Assembly (NCBI GenBank): GCA_019044685.2
Contig: JAGTXX020000007.1
Span: 1-64,000 of the forward strand
Source of the DNA: Nannochloris sp. 'desiccata'
Taxonomy: Eukaryota; Chlorophyta; Trebouxiophyceae; Chlorellales; Chlorellaceae
Length of the DNA: 64,000 bases
Reading direction: 5' to 3'
Both the position numbers and the translations under genes were made by a program. The notes below the pieces were generated by a model. The model was given only the letters and a program-made list of their open reading frames with translations, was not told the DNA's origin and did no database searches. Shown here piece after piece: positions 22,103 through 34,029 of this stretch (positions are counted from its first letter, which is position 1; each line of letters starts with the position of its first letter).

Positions 22103-25100
22103 ATGAATACTGGTTCGGGATCGTTGCGGGTGAAGGTGTACAAGTTGAACGATGAGGGAACTTGGGATGATAATGGCACAGGACAGGCCACTGTGGAGTA
22201 TTATGAGGTGCGTTTAATAGATAAACAATTTAATAAGCTTTTAGGGATGATATCTGACACTACAGAGTACACTAGACTTTCGATTTTGTGATTTTGATCT
22301 TTACAAGATCACCGCTCTCGGGGGTGGCCCAATTATTATTCTTATTATTTTGCAGGCAGCAGTAGGGATTACTGTTCATGGAGAACAAGATAATATACTC
22401 TTATTAGCACACCAGGTGTCCCCTGCGGTACTATACCAGCGGCAAGGAGGTATGTTTTCTCCATTTGATATTTTTGTCTCGTGTATTAAAAAATACCAAG
22501 CCCTCGTCTCTTTCAACCTCTCCTTTCACAATTCTCCTTCTGCCCTTTACAGAGGATACCATTATTACATGGACAGATAATGCACTAGGCACTGATATCG
22601 CCCTCTCTTTCCAAGAATCTTCTGGCTGTAATCGAGTCTGGAGACAAATCCAAGAATCTCAAGACGCTGCTGGCCTTGGTTTGCGTAGAGAATCCCTTTC
22701 GCCAGGTCCACCTACTGGTGCTCAGATGGGAGGAGGGGGTGGAAGCAATGGTAACCATAATATAAATGGAGGTGGAAGCCCCTATATGCGGCATAGAGGT
22801 ACTATGATTGATGAATTTGATGTCTCACCTGGTAGCGGGAGTCCTTACGATGAATTGGGACACATGGGACATGGTGTGATACATGCACCCCCTGTAGAAC
22901 TACCTTTACCTGCATTAGATACTTTAACTACTATAGCCCGAGCACTTTCTGAAGCATCTTTATTCCAAAGAGAAACTCTAGCGAATCAGATGTTGTCTCC
23001 AGGGTATATCCCTCGATTGCTAGAAACTTTCAAGACAGCGGAGGATCTTGAAGATGAAGAGACACTTGCTGCTGCCCATGCTGTGGTCAAATCTGCCATA
23101 TTAATAAACGATACTGCACTACTAGAAACTCTGCTGAGTGATGATTTTGCTATAGATGTTATTGGTGCTCTAGAATACGATCCTGAGATTCCAGCAACAG
23201 AACGACCCCGGCATAGAGAACATCTTGCTGGCCCTGGTGCTCTACGTGAGATAATACCAATCAAAGACCCTATCTTACGATCTAAAATCATACAAGCACA
23301 TCGAATGGGCTACGTCAAAGATGTTGTATTGGCTAGAGCACTTGATGATGCTACGTTTGCTTCACTCTCGTCGTTGCAAATGTTTAATCAGGTTGAGGTA
23401 CTTGTAGCGCTTCAAACAGACTCAGAGTTCTTTCCTGAGTTGTTTAATGCATTGAGACACCCCGATTTAAATGCATCCGAGTGGACAGACCTTGTTGGAT
23501 ACCTACAAGAGCTCGTTGGTCTTGCTCGACATGTGCAAGCGTCACAAAGAAATGCCCTTTTAGCTAAATTGATAGGTCTTGGTTTATTCCCTGTTTTAGC
23601 ATCTGTATTGAAATCAGGTGATACATCAGCGAAACTTCGTGCAGCTGATGTTTTACTTGCAAGCGTAGCACATGAACCTGCTCCGTTACGAGCATATTTA
23701 CAGGGAGAAGGCACCGATTTATTTTCAGCAATGGTTGATGCTATCCACGATTCGAGCACAGCAGGATTACAGGAACAATGCCTTGAGATACTTAAGGTGC
23801 TCATTGATCCTGAAACTATGGATGGTAGCGTAGAGAAAGATGCTTTTATAGATATCTTTTATGAGCGCCATGTAGGACGATTATTACAAACAGTTGTTGC
23901 AGCAGGAGACCCTAAAACACCTGCTCATCCTGGTACACTTGTTTTACTGTTAGATTTACTATGCTACTGTGTGCAGCATCATTCCTACCGCATTAAATAC
24001 TACATTCTGCGAAGTAATGTAGTTGAAAAAGTCTTGAAATTAATGAAGAGGAAAGAACGTGCTGTTGCCGCAGCTGCATTACGCTTTTTGAGGACGTGTT
24101 TAAGCATGAAGGATGAGTTTTATAACCGCTATTTAGTAAAGAACTCTCTCCTAGAACCCGTATTATCTTCTTTTTTAGGTAACGGAAGGCGGTACAATCT
24201 ACTAAATTCAGCTGTACTGGAATTGATTGAATTTTTGAGAAGAGAAAATATGAAGGGTTTAGTTGCTGCTGTAGTGAATAGCCCACAATGGCCACGATTA
24301 GAAGAAGAGTGTGATTATGTGGATACGTTCCAACGGTTAAAACTTCGGCATGAATCTAATTTGGAAACGCGAGCTGGACCACCTCTTCCTGGTGGTAGTG
24401 CTAGTGGTAATGGTGGTGGTGGTGGTGGTGCCGCAAGTGGTCCTCAGCCCTTGGTGAGTGGTAGAGGACCAGGTAATCATCTACTTAATCAAGCCCACAA
24501 CAACTATATGACCGCTGCTGAACATAATCACCTCTTACAGCAGCGTGAATCTGCTGCAGCCTCAGCTGCGGCGGCAGCTGCACGATCAGCGGCAGCGGCA
24601 GAAGCTCGCCAGCGCCGTGGTGAACGTGAAGAAGATGCCGATGAAGAAAATTACTTTAGGGAAGATGACGACGACGATGATGGTAGTGATGTGGATGGTA
24701 CATCTCATGAACCATCACATCAGCACCCTGCCTTACAAAGACAAGAAAGAGTCGGAAGTGGTGGCGGTGGTGTTCCTGGTCAAATAATTTTAGAAAGATT
24801 CTCACCATTACCTGGCATGTTGGCTGGACGTCTTGTAGATTATGGAGATGATGATGACGATGATGATACACTGCCGTTAGGTGTATTATCAAAAGCAGGA
24901 GGAGCTGCTACAACTACTACTACTACCACCACTGCTGCTGCTGTTGTGGCTGCTGCTCCTGTAGTTGCACCGGCACCTGTGCTCCCTCCCATCAACACCA
25001 TTACGACTGGTGTCGGTGCTCCTAGTACTGCTCAGCCAAGACCTCGATTAGGAGAACCACAGAGATTAGAAAAACCGAAGCGTGTTGCTGAAGAAGAACC

Positions 25101-25161
25101 TATTGACGCTGCTCTGCCGCCTGAAAAGAAACCCAAAGGCTCTGATGAAGCATCTCAGTAA
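22103..25161 (+). CDS. PP4R3: Protein phosphatase 4 regulatory subunit 3 (SMEK/PP4R3)
   Basis: Three exons, 22103-22207, 22356-22449 and 22553-25161, give 935 residues. The first 100 residues form the EVH1/PH-like domain: SLRVKVYKLNDEGTWDDNGTG, SPAVLYQRQG, then IITWTDNALGTDIALSFQESSGCNRVW. The SMEK core follows (residues about 190-600) with PLPALDTLTTIARAL, ALEYDPEIP, IIQAHRMGYVKDVVLARALDD, HHSYRIKYYILRSNV and AALRFLRTCLSMKDEFYNRY. The last 300 residues are low complexity: poly-Gly, poly-Ala, acidic runs (DDDDDD) and a basic end (KKPKG). The subunit steers PP4 to substrates in DNA repair, centrosomes and glucose signalling. TGTAA lies about 45 bases after the stop. Confidence 0.95.
24908..24960 (+). 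repeat. Triplet microsatellite (ACT, then GCT) inside PP4R3
   Basis: Imperfect ACT/ACC runs pass into GCT runs and encode poly-Thr then poly-Ala/Val in the low-complexity tail. Similar triplet runs occur in NASP and SWR1 in this window. Confidence 0.6.
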
Positions 25162-25322
25162 ATTAATGCGTTTTATGTTTTTATAGTTACAATTAGTTCA
25201 GAAATGTAATGAACAAACAAAAAACTACAGGGAATATCCTCTTAGAATAGGTTTCAACGAGTATATTCCGAGGTGCTTATAAGACCGTATTTCAGAAAAC
25301 ACTACTTCAAATTAGAAGGTAT

Positions 25323-25788
25323 CTAGGTGCTAGAGACATCAGGGGTGTGCACATTCCTAAGCAAACGAAATGCAGGTCCATATTGCAATCCAGATTCTCT
25401 GAGTTGTGCATACAGCTGAACAGTATCACGAGGCACTGTGGCAGAGACACGTTGAGCGTCAATTGTTCTCTCAGCCATGCCTTTATTCATCCTCTCAGCA
25501 CGCTTCTTCTCGGCCTGAAGGGGTAGTAATAGTGACGTTTAATGCATTGTTACCAAAATATGGTATCGAGAGATTACAAAGATCCTATAGAACGTTAATA
25601 CTCACCACATAAACAGACTTGATCAGCTCTTGAAAGGCGTGAATGTCGTCTCCCACAACAATTTTGAGGACTTCAGGCTCCTGTTCTAAAGCCTCCATCT
25701 TTTTAGGGTCAGCTTTGAGCGCATCGCGAAAGGCAACGGCGTCCTTGGGTGTGCCATCGTCGTTAATTGCATAAGGATCGGAGGCCAT
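25323..25788 (-). CDS. Small soluble protein of unknown function with a PKS-dehydratase-like C-terminal motif
   Basis: Two exons, 25788-25606 and 25514-25323, give 124 residues. Splicing GTG|GTGAGT to CTTCAG|GCC is in frame. The N-terminal part is charged and helical (DAVAFRDALKADPKKMEALEQEPEVLKIVVGD, cut here by exon at SVYV). The second exon has MAERTIDAQRVSATVPRDTV, then YAQLRESGLQYGPAFRLL. The last stretch is strikingly like the YxxLxxxGLxYGPxFRxL motif of polyketide synthase dehydratase domains, but the catalytic His and Asp parts are absent and the protein ends about 13 residues later. No targeting signal was seen. Function is not known; the resemblance may be chance or an exon relic. 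Confidence 0.65.
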
Positions 25789-26114
25789 GTTACTTGAATG
25801 TTAGAGAGAAGCAATGATCGCAAGGATAAAAGTAATAAGGAATAATGGTAAAACAGAGCTTGAAAGTAGAAGGGCTGTATTTAAAAGCCTTTGAATAATG
25901 GCTAGTCAACGGCCAGTTTTGTGTTGACCATTTCTCGGCCTTTCTCTGCTGGCAGTCACCGAGTGCTGCTGCAATCCAAAGGTTCGGCAGGTAAGGCCCT
26001 TCTATCAACACTCACAACATAAAACGGGAATATCAAAAACGGCAGATAGATGTTCAGCTCAACAAATACTGGGTTTCAAACTAAAAAGATACTACAAATA
26101 AAGGTAAACTACCA
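25789..26114. other. Spacer, no gene seen
   Basis: 326 bp between two minus-strand genes: 3' region of the coiled-coil protein gene and promoter of the small 124-residue protein. Nothing else was recognised. Confidence 0.5.
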
Positions 26115-27347
26115 TTAATCTTCTAAATAGGCAGCAGCGGGGATGTGCCGTCTTTGATGACTTCCACTCGCTTCACCGCCTTCATGAGCCAGCTCTGGAG
26201 TCGTTGGACCGCCAAAAAGACTGCTATTAGGAATATCATCACCATTTTTCCCTGCCTTACTTCCTACTTCCAGCCACAAGACAACATCTTCTTCTTCTTC
26301 TTCTGTCTTTAGAACACCACCTGCTTCAGAAATCAAAGCATTACGCAGCTCTCCTAGTTGATTCAAGTCACTACTTTCTAATGGTTCGTCATATATAGGT
26401 CCATCAGCAGTCCCTGTAAATGCTACTTCAAGCATCCGTTCAGCCATTTCTTCGTTTTCCAGGCGGAGATGCTCCAACGCTAAACGAAGTTGTTCATTTT
26501 CCTGTTGCAGCAGGAGCACTTCCGCAGCATCTCGTTTGTTTTTATCATTATTTTCCTCGTTTCTGGAGTCTAAAATACATTCTAAAGCTTTTATCTCTTG
26601 GTTTTCGTCTACTAAAGCTGTATTTCTATCAGAGGAAGACGGCTCTGTCCTTGTTACAGCAGCAGCAGCAGCTTCGAAGGCATCATTCAGCGCCTTTGGG
26701 CCTGCACTACGCTGACTACTATTATGTCCCCCTATCATTCTTCCATGAAGCTGAGCGACCTGGGCAGCTAATACAAGGTTATCGGCTCTTATATTTTGTA
26801 ATGATCTTTTTAAAGACGTTACTTCTGTCTCTAATTTAGATGCATGAGGCGTCCTTGAGTAATCTGCTGTTCTTGCTGTTATAGAAACTGCTTTTTCTTC
26901 TTCTTCTTCAGTTTTGTTATTATTCCATCGTTTGAGAACTTTTGAGACGAAGCTCCATCCTAAGAGAGCTCCAAGAATTACTCGTGTATCTAATACAACA
27001 CATGCTGCTTTACTAACAAGCTTTCCGCCGTCAGCATTCATTCTCTGTCGTCTGTGCGGTGGTAGTGTGGTATGCCGATGGTGTCTTTTATTATTTAACT
27101 TTCGAGTAGAAGCGGTTCTGATGCAGACGCGGCAAAGCGAAGGTATAGATTCATTAGGGTTCGGCAATAATAAAAATGTAGATATAACTGAGAAAGATGG
27201 TGGGCTAAAGACCGGCGACGGGAAAAAAGGTTGTGTTGAAGAGAAATAAGAAATTGAATAACTATGTTCCGACACATACCTTTGCTGTGGATGCTGCACG
27301 TCAATGTCAGGGTCAAAGGCGTGTTTATCCTGTGCGTGCGCCTCCAT
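26115..27347 (-). CDS. Coiled-coil protein with one N-terminal hydrophobic segment, unknown family
   Basis: Probable exons 27347-27280 and 27117-26115, giving 356 residues. The 162 bp between them has GTATGT at its 5' side and GCATCAG at its 3' side and is T/C-rich, but it is a multiple of three and free of stops, so an unspliced 410-residue form is also open. A second start (MNADGGKLV, near 27040) is possible. After a basic start (KLNNKRHHRH) comes a hydrophobic stretch (VVLDTRVILGALLGWSFVSKVL), then acidic and heptad-rich coiled coils (residues about 120-160, 205-275: LLLQQENEQLRLALEHLRLE). The C-terminal 90 residues are acidic and Gly-rich. It could be a membrane-anchored tether. I recognise no homologue. 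Confidence 0.65.
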   Translation of the reverse strand: MEAHAQDKHAFDPDIDVQHPQQRYVSEHSYSISYFSSTQPFFPSPVFSPPSFSVISTFLLLPNPNESIPSLCRVCIRTASTRKLNNKRHHRHTTLPPHRRQRMNADGGKLVSKAACVVLDTRVILGALLGWSFVSKVLKRWNNNKTEEEEEKAVSITARTADYSRTPHASKLETEVTSLKRSLQNIRADNLVLAAQVAQLHGRMIGGHNSSQRSAGPKALNDAFEAAAAAVTRTEPSSSDRNTALVDENQEIKALECILDSRNEENNDKNKRDAAEVLLLQQENEQLRLALEHLRLENEEMAERMLEVAFTGTADGPIYDEPLESSDLNQLGELRNALISEAGGVLKTEEEEEDVVLWLEVGSKAGKNGDDIPNSSLFGGPTTPELAHEGGEASGSHQRRHIPAAAYLED

Positions 27348-27677
27348 TCGCTAATTTCAAAGCCAGGGCACTTGGCCTGCTGGTTTGTAAAATGCTCTTG
27401 TTTAAATTGGGAGCCTGATCACAAAAGCGAAAAAGCACCCAAGACTCTTCCTTGCCTTCGTTAAATTATTGGTTATCCACAAGTAATGTAAGACAGTGGC
27501 CATATCCGGAGAATAATAATCTGACAGCCTTGAAAATCAAATTTTAAACCATTTTCTCTGCTATGCTTTTCGACCCGGGTCTAGTGCCAGGCGGTGTTCA
27601 CGAAAAGGTTGGTGTGATGGGTAATTTCTCCGGCAAATTAAAGTGCATTGATCATAGCTTTTTTTAATACAATCAAC
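27348..27677. other. Divergent promoter region of the coiled-coil gene and bL21c
   Basis: A 330 bp spacer between head-to-head genes. No coding sequence or repeat was seen. The bL21c frame is open for 10 codons upstream of the chosen ATG. Confidence 0.45.
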
Positions 27678-28441
27678 ATGCAGGCTCAGTCCACTGTATC
27701 TAGGCCCTGTGGGCGCCTTGCCGTCCAATTGCCTCGCACTCCATGCAATGTTTTTCGTAGCGCAATCACCAGCAGCAGAGCAGCAGTCCACCCTGGAATG
27801 TCTAGGCTTTCAATAGTGGCCGAGGCCTCCGAAGGTATGTAGCAGATGGGGTGATAACTGTAAAATATGTGCTCAATTAATAGATTTTGGCTTGGAGCCA
27901 CTCCTATATGTTTGCTCACTTTGTATTTATTTCTATTGTTTTTCAGCTCCTGGAGCAGTAGCTACCAAGAACCCCGAGCCGTCATATGCTGGCGCCGCTG
28001 ATACATACGCAGTTGTTGATATTGGTGGGCATCAGCTCATTGTGGAAGAGGGCAGATGGTATACCGTGAACAGACTCGAGGTGAGGAAGAAGTTTACTAT
28101 TTGAATGTTAATTATGAAGATCTAGGCCATTAGAATATTATAGTATATTTTTAGTTCACGGATCTAACTCTATTTTTTCACTTAATTAATTTTTTCAATC
28201 ATCGCAGGCCCCCGAAGGCAGTAAGATTAATCTTGGCCGCGTGTTGGCCTTGAAGGCCAATGGTAAATTCCACGTTGGCAAGCCTTACCTTGAGGGGATC
28301 ACTGTGGAAGCTGAAATTTTGGAGGACTTGAAGGGACCCAAGGTTATTGTTTATAAAATGAAGCCAAAGAAGCATTACCGCCGCACCAACGGTCACAGAC
28401 AGCCTCTTACTAAATTTATGGTGACCAAAATCAGCCAGTAA
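27678..28441 (+). CDS. RPL21: Plastid 50S ribosomal protein bL21
   Basis: Three exons, 27678-27834, 27947-28080 and 28208-28441, give 174 residues. The first about 50 residues ([19 protein letters not shown]...) form a transit peptide rich in Ser, Arg and Ala. The mature part has the bL21 signature: [83 protein letters not shown] (quoted in parts; all are bL21 hallmarks). The basic [13 protein letters not shown] segment contacts 23S rRNA. A nuclear gene for this protein fits the green lineage, since red-lineage plastids usually keep rpl21. A second in-frame ATG lies 30 bases upstream. Confidence 0.95.
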
Positions 28442-28446
28442 ATCGT

Positions 28447-28680
28447 TCAGAGTACCTGGAAATGTTCCAAAATTTTTCTTATGAATATAGTAGGAAGTAG
28501 GATGAAATGAAGATAGTAAAATAGGTTTAGGTATCCAAGATAGTCGGGCGGTGTCAGCAGGGGTTTTCTCTCTTTAGGGTAAAAACCTGTTGCTTCCTTC
28601 CACATAGTTTCTTCTTCTTCTTCCATTCTTTTTCTTGTATACCTAGCATAGGCTGAACGCAGCCCATCATAAATATTCAT
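28447..28680 (-). CDS. Doubtful small acidic/aromatic open frame
   Basis: A 77-codon frame in the 336 bp gap between bL21c and the SLC33-like gene, immediately downstream of the latter on the same strand. Its first half (YARYTRKRMEEEEETMWKEA) looks more like protein than random A-T-rich sequence; the second half is hydrophobic. It could be an alternative last exon, a small gene, or chance within two overlapping 3' untranslated regions. No family was recognised. Confidence 0.2.
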   Translation of the reverse strand: MNIYDGLRSAYARYTRKRMEEEEETMWKEATGFYPKERKPLLTPPDYLGYLNLFYYLHFILLPTIFIRKILEHFQVL

Positions 28681-28777
28681 CGAAATACAATAGTATTCTT
28701 CTATAAAGATGTGAAAATAATAATCATTACAAAAATATCGATATATCGATAGCAAAGAAAGCAGGATCATTTTTTAT

Positions 28778-31017
28778 TTATACTTTCTTAGTTGAAGATG
28801 GTGCTCGCCATTCAGACGCAGGCGTAGCTTCCAATTTCTTCAACGTCCTATGCATCCATATTCCTATACCGACACCCAGCACCACAGATCCATATGCTAG
28901 TACAAAGAATCCATCACGAACGATAACACAACTCCCTCCAGCACCGATGCACCCACCATCGTCTTTTCCTGCAGCTGATGCAGGACCACACACTGCTTCA
29001 GTACTACTCAACCACTGTCCTTCCCCTGCTTTAGAAGCACACCGCCGTGCAGTGAACAAATCCATAGCTGCGAATACAGCAAGTTTCGGTACAACTACAC
29101 CAACATTAGCGAGTGTATTTAATAAAGTTAAATACGCACCTCCCATCAAAGGGTCTGAAATTCTATTAAAGAAATCACCTAGCGCTGTAAACATCAATGT
29201 AGAAGCAATAGAGGATGCTACACCAAGTATGCCAAGCATAGCAAATGATCCAGGAGCGTCAGCAACAGAAGACGCACCAACCGGAAAATAGTAGACCACA
29301 GTTGTGACAGCGCCCGCTAAAAATAGTCTGAGTTTATATCCAGTAAAATAAGGACGTAATGGGTGAGTTGATGCTGCCCACCTACCTGAAACGACTGCCA
29401 CCAACAATTCTATAGGGAATTCTACTAAAACTAATCCGGCCAATGCCTCTTTGCTCACTCCTTTCTCTAATAATTTTAATGGGCCAGCAGTCTCAGCAGG
29501 CAACACCCCTAATCGTGCAATCATCAATAAAATTGCGAGTAAACGTACAGAAGGGAGATTAACAACTCTCCATAACTGAGCATATGCTTCTCTAAGATCT
29601 TCTTCTTCTTGTTCTTGCTCTTCTGTCTCGATCTGTGAGGCTTCAACAATATTTCCGTCACCTGGAGGTATCTCTTCTACTGTCTCTAACGACCCACCTA
29701 GACCACTTTCAACACCGTTCAAGCTATTCACACCATGACCATGTATATCTACTGTGACTGAAGGTATAAAACTTTGGCTTGATCCTCTCCTACTTGTAGT
29801 GATTGTTCTTTTGCTTTCGAAAGGAGAGCGCGGCATGGAGTCGGCTGCAGCATTAAGAGCAGCTAACCTTTGGCTACGTCTCCGAGCAGGGGTAATCCCT
29901 TTGGGCGCTCTCGCATTGTCTTCCTCAACGCCATTCATGCCATTATCTTTGCCAACAGCGTTCGTAAGATTTTTCTTGTTTTTCTTAGTACTATTTTTCA
30001 ATGAAGACGGTGTTGAGACACCACTGCCATTGCCACTAGTGCCTCTGGAAGAATTTTCATTTTTGAATAATGCTACAGCTGCAGTGACTACTAAGTAGAC
30101 ATAGCCCCAAAACTGCATATATCCAGACAACGTCACCATAGGTACACCTGGCGCGGTGCCCAAATAAGAAGAACAAAACTCTGGATCTGATAAAGCCAAA
30201 AACACCGTGAATGAAGTAAAATAACCAATATTCATTCCTACAGTTTGACACGTGGCAGCATATCCAACATTATTTTTAGATAAAAGCGTCAATGCCCAGC
30301 CATCTACTGCAATGTCTTGCGTCGCTGCTAAAAGGACAAGTATGAAAAATAAAGCAGTGACCCCAACTGCATCTGCTGCTTTGAGACGAGATTCTATCCA
30401 ACTGCCGCAGAAGATCATTATAGCAGCAGAGATAGTTTGTAATGGTAATATCCATGATTTACGACGGCCTATTGAGCGGAAGTAGATAGTGTCTACGAGA
30501 GGGCTCCATAATAGTTTAAATGAATAAGGGTAGGCGGCAAGGGTGAAAATGCCAATTTTGGTATACGACATTGTAGACCGCAATAAAAATGGCCTGGAGT
30601 TGAAGATAGAAGGATTAGAGGGGGAGATTAAGAGTGGAATAGATGCACACAATTGCGGAAAGTTTAGAATAAAAATTAAAATTATGGCAACCAGATTGTT
30701 CGGGCGGTGTTTGAAAAACTTACATTGATCCCATGGAAAGGCCGAGTGGGATGCCTTGTACCATGTATAGCACGACGAGTAGAAATGCATTATCGAGCTC
30801 ATCTCTGATGTTGGGCTCCTGAATTGATCCGCAAGAGAATGATGAATTAGCAAAGGGCCAGTTGCGTTGTTTGTCGTCAAAACAGATTTGATCAAAACGT
30901 CAAATATATAATACGCACTTGAGTTTTGTTGTAGCTTGAATTCCTTTTACGTATCTGAAGCTTTCTGATAGAACCATGCTCCTCCATATCAAACTCCCTG
31001 GAAGCTTTTGCCCGCAT
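28778..31017 (-). CDS. SLC33A1: Acetyl-CoA transporter family membrane protein (SLC33A1/AT-1-like)
   Basis: Three exons, 31017-30919, 30818-30724 and 30593-28778, give 669 residues. Exon 2 carries LLVVLYMVQGIPLGLSMGSM, and exon 3 continues PFLLRSTMSYTKIGIF; together they restore the first spans seen in the family. Then come YSFKLLWSPLVDTIYFRSIGRRKSW, LAATQDIAVDGWALTLLS, NVGYAATCQTVGMNIGYF and DPEFCSSYL, all very close to human AT-1. A hydrophilic loop of about 170 residues (Lys, Ser and acidic) separates the N- and C-terminal halves, and the second half starts YAQLWRVVNLPSVRLLAIL. The family carries acetyl-CoA into the ER/Golgi lumen. Human proteins have a much shorter central loop. The gene is head-to-head with the lipase gene. 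Confidence 0.9.
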
Positions 31018-31405
31018 GTTTCTAGATTTGAAATTGCAACGAAGTTTAGGTAATCAGAAAGAAAATGCAATCTTAACTGCCATCATTCCTGAACATACAC
31101 TATTCAAGAAATGCAATTATTATAAGAATACAGACTCTTGTGATGTTGAGCCCTTTCAACTGAAATTCCTTCGGCTTTGTGGCAGCTGGAACAGAAAGAA
31201 GCGCGTATTTACAAATAACGTACGCTGGCGCTCATTATTCAAGTATAATTAACTTTTAGGACATAGAGCATTTCATTGTCACCACTACACTCTCTTTTTG
31301 TGTCACCAGACTAAAGATTTGAGAACTTCGTGAATCACTGTTGTTCTCTTTCACAATGCTCTGAAGAGTACCAAATTATTGCACCCTTAGTAATTTGCGC
31401 TTATT
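31018..31405. other. Divergent promoter region of the SLC33-like and lipase genes
   Basis: A 388 bp A-T-rich spacer between head-to-head genes. A 78-codon plus-strand frame here (31016-31252) has no recognisable features and overlaps the leader of the transporter gene. Confidence 0.45.
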
Positions 31406-34029
31406 ATGGCTACAACTACTGTAGCAGCGGCAGGCACAGCCTTGGCGCTATATTACTATGCTCGTAAAAATCCAGGACTTTCTGGAGAAGCCAACGAGAC
31501 TCACGCTTCAGCTCATAGCGCTCCCAAATCATTTTTGGAAGATATATACTTCTTTGCAGAGGCTATGAGGTAAGAAGCTGCCCAAACAAGGGTGGCATCC
31601 AACTTTTATTCAACACCTGAGATCTAGTGATCTTACGCCACGCTTCTTTTTTCTTAGCTGACTCTAGTATATTTTTACACCATATTTGCTACAGGTACAC
31701 ATATGGAGAAACATTTGGAAGATGGCGCACTGTAGATCTACTCGTTGGTCTCTCATATCTAAGCCGTAAAGGGACTGAAGAGCATCCAGTCGCCGACGTT
31801 GCTCGTCATGGCCATGTCTATGCTTTAGATTCTGTCGGCGCCGAACGCCAAGAATCTCTAGCACTTCTAGCTCGTATAGAGAGATTTTTCCGGTATTGTT
31901 CAGGTCTAAGAGAGCGACGCCCTATCTTTCAACGTCGATATCTCATAGAAATTCTTGGCATCCCCGACCAAGACATTCTTCTACAAGAACTTCGTGCTGG
32001 TGTACTCAAACCTTCCTACATTTTGACCCGCGATGAATCTTTGCATGCGATTGTATTAGCTGTACGAGGCACCCATTCATTTAAAGATGCTTTTACTTCG
32101 CTTACTGGTGCATCTAAACCGCATCATGTTGTCGATTCTAATGGGGTGGTCTTGGGATATTCCCATTTCGGTATGCTTGCAGCAGCACGATGGCTTAAAA
32201 CTCAAGTCGTGAGCCATCTAGAAGCTGCATTACTAGCAAATCCAGGATATAAACTCTATTTAGTTGGCCACAGTCTTGGTGGTGGGACTGCCGCCATGTT
32301 GACGATGATGCTTCGTGAATCTGGTGGAGTGTTCTCTGATGCCACATGCACTGCAATCGCATGTCCAGCATGTATGACGCTTGAATTAGCAAAAAGCTGC
32401 TCTGGTTATGTGACTACTATTATTCATGGAGCTGACGTTATTCCAACAATTTCACCCGGCTCAGCAGATGCGCTTCGAGATGAGGTCGCACGTAGTAGTT
32501 GGGGAACAGATTTTAGACAAGATTTACGATCTTCGAGTATAGTGAGAGCGGTAGAAAGTGGAATTCGAGGTGTGAGTAGTGCAACTGCTACAGCAAGCAC
32601 ATGGACGGCCACAAGAATTTCTGCGTGTTATCAGCGACGCAGTTTTGCTATTAGAACTACAAATAAGACCAACCTGATTGGAGGAACGAATGGTGGTACA
32701 GTCAGTGTTGGTGCAGGTGCTATGCCACTCAAACGCCGCAATTCTGATGGTGATTTAGCCGAGGCTGTTAATGATCATGCTGGCGGTACTGCTGCCGCTG
32801 CCGGAATGAGTAGTGCTGGTGTCTCTTCAAGATTACGAAGAGGAACGAGTTTAGAAACTGGGACTAACGTGAGAGACCTCGCAGATGCAGCAATAATGAT
32901 AAAAGATAATAGCCAAATTGTTGGTGGCGATGATGCAAATGGTAAACGTAAATTCACTGCTCACAGCAGCACCAGTGCACACGGCGTTCCGAATTTTTTT
33001 AATATTGAAAATAATAATGAAATGGGCGGTAATACGTCTATTGCCCCGGATCAAATTGACTCGATGGAGATTGAATACGCCTCGAAAGAATATTATGAAA
33101 ATGAGGAATTAATAGAAGGCAGTGACGATGACAGTGAAGGTATCAATGCATTGGGTCTAGGCAGTGAAGAATGCAGTTTGGAGGCAGAGGCGTCAGTGCG
33201 GATGCGGGAAGTGGCCCAGGCAGTAAGTGCTGCAGAATGTGAAGAAGCAGCTGCTGCAGCTGCAGGGGAGTTGGATGATGTGACTGTGCCTTCCATTATT
33301 AGACCTGGGGTGTATGGAGGTGGCGCTGCTGGGACTGGAGGGCCTTCTCGTTCTTCTATCCATCGAGGTGATGACAGTGGTGGTTTAGGTGGAGGTAGAA
33401 ACAACAGAAAAGATTCGAGTAGAGATCTCGCATGGAGAAGAATGATGTACCCTGCTGGACGTATTATGCATCTTGTTCCAGCACGATTAGTCCCTGGCTT
33501 ACACTGGGAATCTAGACCAGCAACTCCGTCAACAGGAGCCGGAACAGAAGCAGCTGGTGGTGATTCAGAAGCCGGTGGTGAACTTTCCAAGGTTTGTACT
33601 ATCGATAAAAATGCTTGGCCAGAAGCAATAATGGAAGAAGGAGATGAGTATCCTGTTCCAGCCTCTCCATACCCTTCATTCAAACGACGAAACAACAATA
33701 CCAGCAGAAACTCTGAAGCTGCTACTAAAGAGGTAGAAATATCAATAGACAAACCATCGCATTCCCGGCAGTTGTCAGAATTAAGTCTTAAAGATATGGT
33801 AACTGCCGAAGAAGCCGCTGGATCTGCTGCGTCTGGTAGAGCAAGCGATTACCATGGTCCATTACCTCCACTGAAACCTCCTATTGGCCCTCCGCCTGAG
33901 CCAATGGTGCTGCTTGATCAAGTACCACAAGAGGCGTATGGAAGAATAAAGTTGTGTCGTACTGTATTGTCTGATCACGTGATTCCTAATTATTTGAGAT
34001 CGTTGGCATCGTTTTTAGAAAGGTTGTGA
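31406..34029 (+). CDS. Class 3 lipase (Lipase_3), sn1-diacylglycerol lipase-like
   Basis: Two exons, 31406-31569 and 31695-34029, give 832 residues. The N-terminus begins with a hydrophobic Ala/Thr stretch (TVAAAGTALALYYYA), a possible membrane anchor. The lipase core (residues about 100-310) has the oxyanion region IVLAVRGTHSFKDAFTSL, the HFG segment, the nucleophile elbow LVGHSLGGG (Ser about 247) and the acid in IIHGADVIPTIS (Asp about 300). The pattern RGTxSxxDxxTDL/GHSLGxGxA/NxxDxVP is that of diacylglycerol lipases and plant OBL/PLIP relatives. About 400 residues of acidic, Gly- and Ala-rich low-complexity sequence follow, then a conserved-looking end (PQEAYGRIKLCRTVLSDHVIPNYLRSL) typical of DAG lipases. 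TGTAA lies about 40 bases after the stop. Confidence 0.9.

Noticed and set aside
31016..31252. 78-codon plus-strand frame in the SLC33/lipase divergent region
   Set aside because: No recognisable sequence features and overlaps the first exon of the transporter gene.
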